From the NCBI RefSeq assembly GCF_001679325.1, contig NZ_LZMX01000026.1: a DNA stretch of 64,000 nucleotides; one strand, written 5' to 3'. The stretch is from Haemophilus_D parainfluenzae_AD. GTDB lineage: Bacteria > Pseudomonadota > Gammaproteobacteria > Enterobacterales > Pasteurellaceae. Shown piece by piece: positions 53,006-61,283 of this stretch (position 1 is its first letter; each line of letters opens with the position of its first letter). The notes below the pieces were generated by a model that had not been told where the DNA came from, ran no database searches, and worked only from the letters and a program-made list of their open reading frames with translations. A program made the position numbers and the translations under genes.

Positions 53006-53185
53006 TTATTCTTTCAATGTTTCGGCTTTTTCTGCCAACAATACCGGCACGCCGTTTTCAATAGGATACGCTACTTGCTCAAAAGGGCAAATGAGCCGTT
53101 GATTTTCTTGATCGTATTTCAATCTTGCCAAACATCGCGGGCAAGCGATCACTTCTAATAATCGAGGATTGAGTTTCTCACGCAT
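53006..53185 (-). CDS. Trm112/YcaR family small zinc-ribbon-like protein
   Basis: A 59-residue protein (MREKLNPRLLEVIACPRC at the start), easily missed because of its size. It matches the Trm112/YcaR family: a CPRC pair at residues 15-18, a further Cys at 33 (LICPF), and the AYPIENGVPVLL segment of E. coli YcaR. Members act as small metal-binding partners, the eukaryotic one activating methyltransferases; the bacterial role is unclear. It lies 16 bases after lpxK and 9 before kdsB, the same order as in E. coli (lpxK-ycaR-kdsB). Confidence 0.88.
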   Translation of the reverse strand: MREKLNPRLLEVIACPRCLARLKYDQENQRLICPFEQVAYPIENGVPVLLAEKAETLKE

Positions 53186-53201
53186 ATTTCACTCGAATAA
53201 G

Positions 53202-54182
53202 TTAAACCAAATGACGAATTTTTTCCCACAATTGTGGAAGTTTTTGGCCTTGATTTTCAGTCTCTACAATCTCTGCATCAACGGGAACATACCACCAATT
53301 CTCTTTAGCAAAAGCGTGGCATTTTACGGCATCCTTTTCCGTCATAAAGAGCGGTTGATTTTCAGCGAGTTTTTCTAATAATTGTGGCTCAAAATGTTGA
53401 TGATCTTGAAAAGCTTTCGTATTGGCTAAACGAATATTTAAATTTTCCAACATCATGAAAAAACGTTGGGGGTTGCCAATTCCCGCGATGGCTGAACCTT
53501 GAGTAAATTCACTTAACAAGCGTTTTTCAGCCGTCACTAAATTAATCGCATAGTGAGGAACGAGCGTCATAACCGCATCAGAATAAGCGTTTTTTCCACC
53601 ATTGGTAATCACAAAGTCCACATTTTTTAAACGACTTGGTAATTCACGCAAAGGCCCTGCCGGCAAAACAAAGCCGTTCCCTAAAGCACGTTCTGCGTCC
53701 ATCACCACAATTTCAATATCACGCTGCAACTTATAATGTTGTAATCCATCATCCGAAATAATCAGATCGCAATCCTGTGTTTTCAAAAGTAATTCGATAG
53801 CTTGCTGACGATTCGGTGAAATCACCACAGGCACACCTGTTCTTTTGGCAATTAAAACAGGTTCATCGCCCCCTTGAACGGGATCGGTTTCAGGCGTAAC
53901 AAGTAAAGGATAGGTTTTAGATTGGCTACCATAGCCACGAGAAATCACACCTACACGCAATCCTTGTTTTTGCAACTCTTCAACTAACCACACCACAACA
54001 GGCGTTTTACCATTTCCGCCCACAGAAAGATTACCGACAATAATGACCGGTTTTGGAGATTTATAAGAGGATAAGATATTCAAGGAAAATAGTGCTAGGC
54101 GAATTTGGCTAATCAACCAAAATAGCAGTGAAAAAGGAAGAAGCAACCAAGCAAGCTTTGAATTAGAGTACCAAAAAGGCAT
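53202..54182 (-). CDS. lpxK: Tetraacyldisaccharide 4'-kinase
   Basis: Adds the 4'-phosphate in lipid A synthesis. 326 residues from the ATG at 54182, chosen because AGGAT stands 8 bases upstream; an ATG at 54215 would add 11 residues without support. One N-terminal membrane anchor (LLLPFSLLFWLISQ), Walker A GNLSVGGNGKTP, then ISRGYGSQ, DDGLQH and TEKDAVKC of the family. It follows msbA by 53 bases. Confidence 0.95.
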   Translation of the reverse strand: MPFWYSNSKLAWLLLPFSLLFWLISQIRLALFSLNILSSYKSPKPVIIVGNLSVGGNGKTPVVVWLVEELQKQGLRVGVISRGYGSQSKTYPLLVTPETDPVQGGDEPVLIAKRTGVPVVISPNRQQAIELLLKTQDCDLIISDDGLQHYKLQRDIEIVVMDAERALGNGFVLPAGPLRELPSRLKNVDFVITNGGKNAYSDAVMTLVPHYAINLVTAEKRLLSEFTQGSAIAGIGNPQRFFMMLENLNIRLANTKAFQDHQHFEPQLLEKLAENQPLFMTEKDAVKCHAFAKENWWYVPVDAEIVETENQGQKLPQLWEKIRHLV

Positions 54183-54205
54183 TTCATTTATCCTATATTG
54201 ATTTT

Positions 54206-54227
54206 GGGCGAACACATTGGTTCGCCC
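54206..54227. other. Hairpin between msbA and lpxK
   Basis: GGGCGAAC and GTTCGCCC are perfect 8-base arms around a 6-base loop. In the direction of msbA-lpxK transcription it is followed by A-rich sequence, not a U-run, so it is probably not an intrinsic terminator; it may stabilise or attenuate the message. Confidence 0.45.
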
Positions 54228-54235
54228 TTATTATT

Positions 54236-55984
54236 TTATCCGCTAAACTGCATACTGTGTAATTGTTTATACGCGCCATCAAGCGCTAACAAATCTTGAT
54301 GCGTACCACGTTCTTTAATTTCACCGTGCTCAATGACTAAGATTTCATCGGCATTTTCAATGGTTGATAAACGATGTGCAATCACCAATACTGTACGATC
54401 TTTTTTCAGTTCTTCTAATGCTGACTGAATCGCTCGTTCAGATTCTGTATCTAATGCCGATGTAGCTTCATCTAAAATTAAGACCGGTGAATTACGTAGT
54501 AATGCACGAGCAATCGCTAAACGCTGACGTTGGCCACCTGAAAGAGTTGCACCATTCTCACCAATAACGGTATCAAAACCTTGTGGAAGTTTCTCGATAA
54601 ACTCCAGGGCGTAAGCTGCTTTTGCAGCTTCAATAATTTGTTCACGCGTGTATTTATCTTCTGCCGCGTAAGCAATATTATTGGCAATCGTATCGTTAAA
54701 TAAATGTACTTGTTGAGAAACGACAGAACAATTCTCACGTAAATTAGATAAACGATAATCTTGAATTCTTACGCCATCTAATAAAATTTCGCCTTCGTCA
54801 ATATCGTAGAAACGCGTCACCAAATTAGCAATCGTTGATTTTCCCGAACCTGAACGCCCCACTAAAGCCACAGTTTTGCCTGCAGGCACATAAAAAGAGA
54901 TATTATTTAAGGCTTTCTCTTCTTTACCCTCATAAGCAAAACTCACGTTTTTAAATTCTAAATCACCTTTTGCAGGTTCTGCTTTATACGTGCCATTATC
55001 TTTCTCTGTTTCCAAATCTAAGATGGCAAATAATGTCTGACACGCTGCCATGCCACGTTGGAACTGTGAGTTCACATTCGTCAAAGATTTTAACGGACGC
55101 ATCATCGCTAACATGGAAGAAAAGACCACCGTGAAAGAACCCGCAGTTAAATTATCATCAGCAATTAATGGTGTCGTTGCTAAGTAAAGCACTGCTGCCA
55201 ACGCCAAAGAAGCAATTACTTGCACAACTGGATCTGAAATCGCATCAGCAGTCACCATCTTCATACCTTTGCGACGCATATCGTTACTGACTTTATCGAA
55301 ACGCTCTTCTTCAACTAATTGTCCACCAAAAGACAGCACCACTTTATGCCCTTTTAGCATTTGTTCCGTTGCAGAGGTCAATTCCCCCATGGAATCTTGC
55401 ATGTTTTTACTAAGCTTACGGAAAATCTTAGATACCATGCGAATCAGCACTGCAATAATCGGCCCAATCACGAAAAGTACAAGTGTTAATTCCCAACTAG
55501 TATAGAACATCACAACAAGCAACGAAATTAAATAGGCTCCTTCGCGAACAATCGTCACTAATGAACTAGATGAAGAGTTCGCTATCATTTCTGAATCGTA
55601 GGTAATACGAGAAAGCAATTTACCTGTTGAATTACGATCAAAGAAGCTCACTGGCATAAACATTAAATGTTTAAACAAACGGCGGCGCATAATCATCACT
55701 ACTTTACCGGATACCCACGCCAAGCAATAAGTAGAGACAAAGTTGGTCACCCCACGCAATATAATCATACCAACGACAACAAATGCCATCATTTTCAAGA
55801 AAGAATGATCGGCTTTTCCGAAACCATCATCAAGCAAAGGCTTAAGCATATAAATCAAACCTGAATCTGCCAAAGCATTAAAAATTAAAGCAAAAGCGGC
55901 GACTAATAAGCCTGATTTAAACGGTGAAATCATCGGCCATAAACGCTTAAAAGTTTGTGTGGTTGAGAAATCTTTATCTTGCAT
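54236..55984 (-). CDS. msbA: Lipid A export ATP-binding/permease protein MsbA
   Basis: Flips core-lipid A across the inner membrane as a homodimer. 582 residues: six N-terminal helices (to about 310), then an ABC ATPase with Walker A GRSGSGKST, signature LSGGQRQRLAIARAL and Walker B VLILDEATSALDTESE, switch VIAHRLST. Length equals E. coli MsbA. It follows comEC by 50 bases on the minus strand and leads into lpxK, the conserved order. Confidence 0.97.
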   Translation of the reverse strand: MQDKDFSTTQTFKRLWPMISPFKSGLLVAAFALIFNALADSGLIYMLKPLLDDGFGKADHSFLKMMAFVVVGMIILRGVTNFVSTYCLAWVSGKVVMIMRRRLFKHLMFMPVSFFDRNSTGKLLSRITYDSEMIANSSSSSLVTIVREGAYLISLLVVMFYTSWELTLVLFVIGPIIAVLIRMVSKIFRKLSKNMQDSMGELTSATEQMLKGHKVVLSFGGQLVEEERFDKVSNDMRRKGMKMVTADAISDPVVQVIASLALAAVLYLATTPLIADDNLTAGSFTVVFSSMLAMMRPLKSLTNVNSQFQRGMAACQTLFAILDLETEKDNGTYKAEPAKGDLEFKNVSFAYEGKEEKALNNISFYVPAGKTVALVGRSGSGKSTIANLVTRFYDIDEGEILLDGVRIQDYRLSNLRENCSVVSQQVHLFNDTIANNIAYAAEDKYTREQIIEAAKAAYALEFIEKLPQGFDTVIGENGATLSGGQRQRLAIARALLRNSPVLILDEATSALDTESERAIQSALEELKKDRTVLVIAHRLSTIENADEILVIEHGEIKERGTHQDLLALDGAYKQLHSMQFSG

Positions 55985-56034
55985 AGCTTATTCTTACATC
56001 AATTATCTTAAAAAAATTGGCTGCATTGTACCTG

Positions 56035-58437
56035 TTATTTCGGGGATAATCCAATTACACGGGCAAACCAAGGTGAAAAATCTCCTCTCGCTTTTTCAAT
56101 TTCAATGCCCTTTTCAGTAAAATTTAACCTTATATGACCTGAAATAGCGGTATTTTCGACCGCACTTTGATAACGATTTAACCGTTCAATCACGGTTGGA
56201 TGAGGAAAATTCCACGCATTCCATCGTCCACTTGAAATTAAGGCTATATCCGGTTTTGTCTGTCCCAGTAAAAACTCGCCTGTTGAAGTTTTACTACCAT
56301 GATGCCCCACCTGTAACACGTTAATCTTGCCGAGGTTTTCAGCAAAAGATCTTTCTGTCGCCACATCAGCATCACCAGTTAAAAGGATCTGATACTGCCC
56401 ATCCGTTAGTAAAATTACGCAAGATTGCGGATTTTCCGCCCTGTCTGTAATTTGCATTGGTGAAAGAATTTTAAAATCAAGTCCTCGCCACTGCCATTGT
56501 TTCCCCTGAAGACAAAAAGTGCGGTGCATTTCGCCATAGCTTTTGCGAGAAGGTGTAATCAGCTCAATCTCTGAGTATGCGGTTAAAATCGTTTTAGCAC
56601 CGCCTGAATGGTCATTATCATCATGGCTTAAAATCAAGGTTTCAAGTTCAATCCCTTCCCGTTGAAGATAAGGCAATATTTCTAATTCCGCCATAGAAGA
56701 GCCACCTATTCCACTCTGCCAAGCGGGCCCCGTATCATACAACACGCCTTTCCCTTCTTTTACAATTAAGGTTGCTAAACCTTGTCCCACATCTAACGTA
56801 TCTAACTGCCATTTGGGTTTCGTGATATATCGATACCCAAGAGTACCAATACAAAAACTAGAAATAAGAATAACACCTAAAAGAGCTTGTTTATAAACTT
56901 CTGACGATAAGATTTTTGTGCTGTTTAATGTGAAAAATCGACTTGATTTTAGCGGTGTGTTTTTTGTTTTCCTTTGAGATGCAAAATACAAACCATATAA
57001 CATTCCGCCAAAAACAAGGCTTAAAAGTGCGGTCAGAATGAGGGATAAATTAATCGAAATCGAAACATACGAGCCTTGGAAAACACTGAGAAATTGCGTA
57101 ATACCTTGAGCAATCGTATTTGAAAGATGCCAAGAAGAAAATGCGCCATTCGTTAACACTGCAAAGAGAATCAAGGGTACCAGTAAGAAACTATACAAGG
57201 GCACTGCGATTAAATTCGCCAAGAATCCATTTAACGCAAAGCCATTAAAAAAGAAAAGTTGAATAGGCGTGAATAAAATCAGCAGCCCAAGTTGCAAATG
57301 AAACAAGCCCAAAATCCACCGCACTTTGCGGGATAATTTTTGATGTTGCCACTCGATTATTGATAAGGGAACATATCGGTACCATACAATCAGGCAGGTA
57401 ACAGCACCAACTGAAAGCCAAAAGCTAACCGAAAGTGGCATAAGTGGATCACAAAAAAGCAGAAATGCCACGACCAAACAAAGCATTTTCGAAGGCGTGT
57501 AATATCGTCGCGAAAATTGAAGGATTGCAATAAAAAGCAATGCCATCATTGCACGGAAGGTCGGTAAACTAAATCCGGCTAAATAGGCATAACCTAAAGC
57601 AATCAACACACCAAAGCAAAGTGGAAACCAGGGTGAAATAAAGCGTGTAGGCAGTGCGAGTTGCAAGAATCGAGCAAAGAAAAAGCCTATTCCCATTGCT
57701 AAACCAATATGGAGCCCTGAAATGGCAATCAAATGTGCCGTATTCGTTTGTTGGTAAATCAGCCATGTTTTATTATCTAACCAAGCCCGCTCACCAAATG
57801 CCAATGCAATAAGCAAGCCTTGCAAAGAAAGCCCCTCTGTCTGATTGAGGCTAGTCTGTAGAAAATGTGTGCGGTAAGAAAAATCTTCGCTCATTTTGAC
57901 CGCACTTTTCACATTTCCAACGGCAATAATCCTTTTGGAAAAATACCATTGCTGTCGATCAAATCCCCCATGATTAAGTCTTGCAGAAATAGGTCGAAGT
58001 TTTACATCAGCCCGCCAAATTTCACCTACTTGTGGCTTTTCCGGCGCTTTCCAATTAATAAAAATCTGTTGTTCTTTCCCATCAAATAATGACGTTCTTG
58101 CAACCAACGTTTGATAATCTTGTTGATGAAGAATTTCTGAGATATAAAGATCTAAGGTGATTTTATTTGGTAAACTTGAAATTTTCTCTGCTTGTCCCAA
58201 TAACGATAAAGCAGGTGAATGCGCATAAGCCAAAGTAAGCAAAAACAAGATACCGCTCATGCAAAAATTTCTGGCTTTAAAATAATTGAACCAATGGAAA
58301 CAAAGTGCGGTCATAACCAACATTAAAATGCTCAGCCCAGCCTGTTGCCAAGTGAACAGTAAAAAATCTGGCACGACAAGCAAGGATAAGGCTGAGACAA
58401 TGAGCATCATGCACAGTTGAAATAGCGTGATTTTCAT
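56035..58437 (-). CDS. comEC: DNA-uptake channel protein ComEC/Rec2
   Basis: Carries transforming single-stranded DNA across the inner membrane; called rec2 in H. influenzae. 800 residues. Several N-terminal helices and a beta-rich domain come first, then the Competence domain (ISGLHIGLAMGIGFFFARF, FSLPTFRAMMALLFI), more helices, and a C-terminal metallo-beta-lactamase-like domain (LDVGQGLATLI, LSHDDNDHSGG, LLTGDAD, QVGHHGSKTST). The HxHxDH motif appears as HDDNDH. It carries six USS cores and has a competence CRP-S site upstream, so expression should need CRP and Sxy. It leads a minus-strand run into msbA. Confidence 0.95.
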   Translation of the reverse strand: MKITLFQLCMMLIVSALSLLVVPDFLLFTWQQAGLSILMLVMTALCFHWFNYFKARNFCMSGILFLLTLAYAHSPALSLLGQAEKISSLPNKITLDLYISEILHQQDYQTLVARTSLFDGKEQQIFINWKAPEKPQVGEIWRADVKLRPISARLNHGGFDRQQWYFSKRIIAVGNVKSAVKMSEDFSYRTHFLQTSLNQTEGLSLQGLLIALAFGERAWLDNKTWLIYQQTNTAHLIAISGLHIGLAMGIGFFFARFLQLALPTRFISPWFPLCFGVLIALGYAYLAGFSLPTFRAMMALLFIAILQFSRRYYTPSKMLCLVVAFLLFCDPLMPLSVSFWLSVGAVTCLIVWYRYVPLSIIEWQHQKLSRKVRWILGLFHLQLGLLILFTPIQLFFFNGFALNGFLANLIAVPLYSFLLVPLILFAVLTNGAFSSWHLSNTIAQGITQFLSVFQGSYVSISINLSLILTALLSLVFGGMLYGLYFASQRKTKNTPLKSSRFFTLNSTKILSSEVYKQALLGVILISSFCIGTLGYRYITKPKWQLDTLDVGQGLATLIVKEGKGVLYDTGPAWQSGIGGSSMAELEILPYLQREGIELETLILSHDDNDHSGGAKTILTAYSEIELITPSRKSYGEMHRTFCLQGKQWQWRGLDFKILSPMQITDRAENPQSCVILLTDGQYQILLTGDADVATERSFAENLGKINVLQVGHHGSKTSTGEFLLGQTKPDIALISSGRWNAWNFPHPTVIERLNRYQSAVENTAISGHIRLNFTEKGIEIEKARGDFSPWFARVIGLSPK
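56159..58311. repeat. Cluster of six uptake signal sequences inside comEC
   Basis: Perfect 9-base cores lie at 56159-56167, 56517-56525, 57025-57033, 57318-57326, 57899-57907 and 58303-58311, three in each orientation (ACCGCACTT or AAGTGCGGT). Such cores direct DNA uptake in Haemophilus. One per about 400 bases is well above the window's average of about one per 1.3 kb. Confidence 0.9.
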
Positions 58438-58511
58438 TTTAAGTGTTATTTATAGCGAAAAATAAGGCAAGCTAACCTTAAGCTTGTAGATACGCAAATG
58501 AATATGTCGTT

Positions 58512-58533
58512 TTTTGCGATCACGATCGCAAAT
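58512..58533. promoter_or_regulatory. CRP-S (Sxy-dependent) competence site upstream of comEC
   Basis: The core TGCGATCACGATCGCA flanked by T-runs and A-runs fits the 22-base CRP-S motif of the H. influenzae competence regulon, where TGCGA/TCGCA replace the TGTGA/TCACA of ordinary CRP sites. Its centre is 85 bases upstream of the comEC ATG. rec2 is a known member of that regulon. Confidence 0.9.
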
Positions 58534-58697
58534 TTGAAATTTCTAGACTAAATTTATTTGCTAAATAGGTGAAGTTCTGCTATTTATATCGCCCTTAAAA
58601 TAACAGGGTTCTAATGTCAGCTATTTTTAGTTGCTCTGAACAAACTAAAACAAGACAGGATGTCATAAAAAGTCTGTAACATAATTAGGAGTTATCT

Positions 58698-59135
58698 ATG
58701 TCTAAGGCCTCTCTAAGTTTGCTGGATTTGGCTGGTGTTAAGCCTTATCAACCTAAAAAAGGTGAAGAATATATGAATGAAGATCAAATTCTTCATTTCA
58801 GAAAAATTTTAACTGCGTGGCACGAGCAAATTGTGGAAGAAGCATCAAGAACAGTTGCTCACATGCAAGATGAAGCATCAAACTTCCCTGATCCGGCTGA
58901 CCGTGCGACGCAAGAAGAAGAATTCAGTCTTGAATTACGTAACCGCGATCGTGAACGTAAATTAATGAAAAAGATTGAATACACATTGAAAAAATTAGAT
59001 ACCGATGATTTCGGTTATTGTGATTCTTGTGGCGAAGAAATTGGCATTCGTCGTTTAGAAGCACGCCCTACTGCTGATCTTTGTATCGATTGCAAAACTC
59101 TTGCTGAAATTCGTGAAAAACAAGTCGCAGGTTAA
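58698..59135 (+). CDS. dksA: RNA polymerase-binding transcription factor DksA
   Basis: Works with ppGpp in the RNA polymerase secondary channel to control rRNA and amino-acid promoters. 145 residues: N-terminal helices, a coiled coil (about 33-105) with the acidic tip PDPADRA (Asp65, Asp68), and a four-cysteine zinc finger (Cys108, Cys111, Cys129, Cys132). AGGAG stands 6 bases before the ATG. The order dksA-pcnB-folK is the same as in E. coli apart from a missing gluQ. Confidence 0.97.
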   Translation: MSKASLSLLDLAGVKPYQPKKGEEYMNEDQILHFRKILTAWHEQIVEEASRTVAHMQDEASNFPDPADRATQEEEFSLELRNRDRERKLMKKIEYTLKKLDTDDFGYCDSCGEEIGIRRLEARPTADLCIDCKTLAEIREKQVAG

Positions 59136-59154
59136 TTTATTTAAGTAACCCAAC

Positions 59155-59186
59155 AAAAAAGTGCGGTCAAAAACAACCGCACTTTT
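59155..59186 (+). terminator. USS-pair terminator after dksA
   Basis: AAAAAAGTGCGGT and ACCGCACTTTT form a stem followed by CGTGTTTTT. It separates dksA from pcnB. Confidence 0.8.
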
Positions 59187-59232
59187 CGTGTTTTTATCAA
59201 ATGCGTATTGAACATAGAGAATGGAGTAAATT

Positions 59233-60726
59233 ATTCTTACTTATATAAAAAATTTATTTGGTAAAAAAACTAAAAAAGAAACCGAAACCAATATAAATTC
59301 GCCCGTTCCAAAAACGGAGCCAAAAAGCAAAAAATCTAACGTTTCAAAAACAGAGCGTTCACAACCCAAGATCGCCCCGTCCTCTTCTCACCATAAAAAA
59401 ACCAACACTCAAGTGTCTCGTTACGACAAACATAGCGTGAAAGCCTCTCATTTCGGCATTAATCCACGTATGTTTAGTCGTAATGCCATTACTGTGGTAG
59501 AAAAATTGCAACGCCAAGGTTATGAGGCTTATATCGTAGGGGGCTGTTTGCGTGATTTATTATTAGGTAAACATCCAAAAGATTTTGATGTGGCAACAAA
59601 CGCTCGTCCAGACCAAATTCAGGCAGTATTCCAACGCCAATGTCGCTTAGTTGGTCGTCGTTTCCGTCTTGCGCATATTATGTTTGGTCGCGATGTGATC
59701 GAAGTCGCGACATTCCGTGCCAACCATTCGGATGCGCGCAGCGAAAATCAAGCGAAACAAAGCGATGAAGGAATGTTACTGCGTGATAACGTGTACGGCA
59801 CCATTGAACAAGATGCCGAACGCCGTGACTTTACCGTAAATGCCCTTTACTACAATCCGCAAGATAATACATTACGTGATTACTTCAACGGAATTGATGA
59901 TCTGAAAAACGGAAAATTACGTCTGATTGGCGATCCCGTTACCCGTTATCAAGAAGATCCAGTTCGTATGCTACGCTCTGTACGCTTTATGGCGAAATTG
60001 GATATGTTCTTGGAAAAACCAAGTGAACAGCCAATTCGTGAGCTTGCACCATTGCTGAAAAATATTCCACCGGCGCGTTTATTCGATGAAAGCTTAAAAT
60101 TATTGCAGTCTGGCAATGGCGTAAAAACTTATAAATTACTTCGCCAATATGGCTTATTTGAACAGCTTTTCCCAAGCTTAACGCCTTATTTCACCGAAAA
60201 AGAAGACAGCCTTGCGGAACGCATGATTTTAACCTCGTTAAATTCAACCGATGAACGTATTGCCGACAAATTACGTATTAATCCAGCCTTTTTATTTGCG
60301 GCATTCTTCTGGTATCCATTACGCGAAAAAGTGGATGTGCTGAAAAATGAAGGAGGTTTAAACAATCATGATGCTTATGCCCTTGCCGGAAATGAAGTGC
60401 TTGAGCAATTATGCCGTACATTAGCCGCACCGCGTCGTCATACAGCTGTCATTCGTGATATTTGGATGTTACAACTACAACTGCTTAAACGTACCGGTTC
60501 TTACCCTGCTCGCACGATGGAACATCAAAAATTCCGTGCAGCCTTTGATTTATTGGCGATGCGTGCTGAAGTGGAAGGCGGTGAAACCGTTGAACTCGCA
60601 AAATGGTGGCATGAGTACCAACTCAGCAATCAAGAACAACGTCGCCAATTGGTTCAAGAGCAACAAAAATTGCATCCTGCACCGAAGAAAAAATATTATC
60701 GCAGACGTAAACCTAAGGCGGCTTAA
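59233..60726 (+). CDS. pcnB: Poly(A) polymerase I, probably started at an AUU codon
   Basis: Adds poly(A) tails that mark RNA for decay. Class II nucleotidyltransferase: VGGCLRDLLLGKHPKDFDV contains the GG and DFD catalytic motifs (about 103-119), RRFRLAHIMFG and RRDFTVNALYYN follow, and the C-terminus is very basic (KKKYYRRRKPKAA). The frame is open back to a stop at 59227 with no ATG, GTG or TTG before a GTG at 59413 that has no ribosome site. GGAG stands 6 bases before an ATT at 59233, and the peptide from there (LTYIKNLFG) resembles the E. coli start (FTRVANFC), a gene known to use AUU. About 497 residues this way. The 60-residue N-terminal extension is rich in Lys, Ser and Pro. Confidence 0.85.
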   Translation: MLTYIKNLFGKKTKKETETNINSPVPKTEPKSKKSNVSKTERSQPKIAPSSSHHKKTNTQVSRYDKHSVKASHFGINPRMFSRNAITVVEKLQRQGYEAYIVGGCLRDLLLGKHPKDFDVATNARPDQIQAVFQRQCRLVGRRFRLAHIMFGRDVIEVATFRANHSDARSENQAKQSDEGMLLRDNVYGTIEQDAERRDFTVNALYYNPQDNTLRDYFNGIDDLKNGKLRLIGDPVTRYQEDPVRMLRSVRFMAKLDMFLEKPSEQPIRELAPLLKNIPPARLFDESLKLLQSGNGVKTYKLLRQYGLFEQLFPSLTPYFTEKEDSLAERMILTSLNSTDERIADKLRINPAFLFAAFFWYPLREKVDVLKNEGGLNNHDAYALAGNEVLEQLCRTLAAPRRHTAVIRDIWMLQLQLLKRTGSYPARTMEHQKFRAAFDLLAMRAEVEGGETVELAKWWHEYQLSNQEQRRQLVQEQQKLHPAPKKKYYRRRKPKAA

Positions 60727-61229
60727 TGGTTCAAGTGTATATAGCCCTTGGCAGTAACTTAAATACGCCTACAGAACAATTAAATTCGGCATTAGAGGCA
60801 ATTTCTTCGCTACCTAATACCGAATTAAAATCGGTCAGTGGATTTTATCAAAGCAAACCATTAGGCCCGCAGGATCAACCTGATTATGTGAACGCAGTGG
60901 CAATGATTGAAACCACTCGCCCTCCTTTAGCCTTGCTCGATGAATTGCAACGCATCGAAAACGAACAAGGTCGCGTGCGTTTACGTCGTTGGGGTGAACG
61001 TACATTAGATTTGGATATTCTGCTTTACGGCGATCAAATCATTCAAAATAAACGCTTAACCGTACCTCATTACGATATGAAAAACCGCGAATTCGTGATT
61101 GTGCCGCTTTATGATATCGCACAAGATTTGGTTTTACCGGAAGGCGAAAAAATCGCAGATTTGGTGAAAGCCTTTGAAAATCATCAAATGCATAAAATCA
61201 AAAACAGCGAGAAAATTGACCGCACTTAA
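60726..61229 (+). CDS. folK: 2-amino-4-hydroxy-6-hydroxymethyldihydropteridine pyrophosphokinase
   Basis: Pyrophosphorylates the pterin precursor in folate synthesis. 167 residues. YIALGSNL, SGFYQSKPLGPQDQPDYVNAV and the signature RWGERTLDLDILLYG (with the metal-binding DLD) are all present. Its ATG overlaps the pcnB stop (TAATG), so translation is coupled. A USS core ends the gene (about 61218). Confidence 0.96.
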   Translation: MVQVYIALGSNLNTPTEQLNSALEAISSLPNTELKSVSGFYQSKPLGPQDQPDYVNAVAMIETTRPPLALLDELQRIENEQGRVRLRRWGERTLDLDILLYGDQIIQNKRLTVPHYDMKNREFVIVPLYDIAQDLVLPEGEKIADLVKAFENHQMHKIKNSEKIDRT

Positions 61230-61238
61230 TTCAAAACA

Positions 61239-61272
61239 AAAGGGCTGATATTCACTATCAGCCCTTCTTTTT
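61239..61272. terminator. Terminator after folK
   Basis: AAGGGCTGATA and TATCAGCCCTT are perfect 11-base arms with a 5-base loop and a CTTTTTTT tail. It separates folK from the convergent dcuC. Confidence 0.9.
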
Positions 61273-61283
61273 TACCCATCAAG

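Noticed and set aside
54206..54227. Hairpin between msbA and lpxK as an intrinsic terminator
   Set aside because: In the direction of transcription it is followed by AAAATC rather than a U-run, and the two genes are a conserved operon.
59413..60726. pcnB starting at the GTG at 59413
   Set aside because: No ribosome site precedes the GTG and the upstream frame is protein-like back to an ATT with a well-placed GGAG, as in the E. coli gene.
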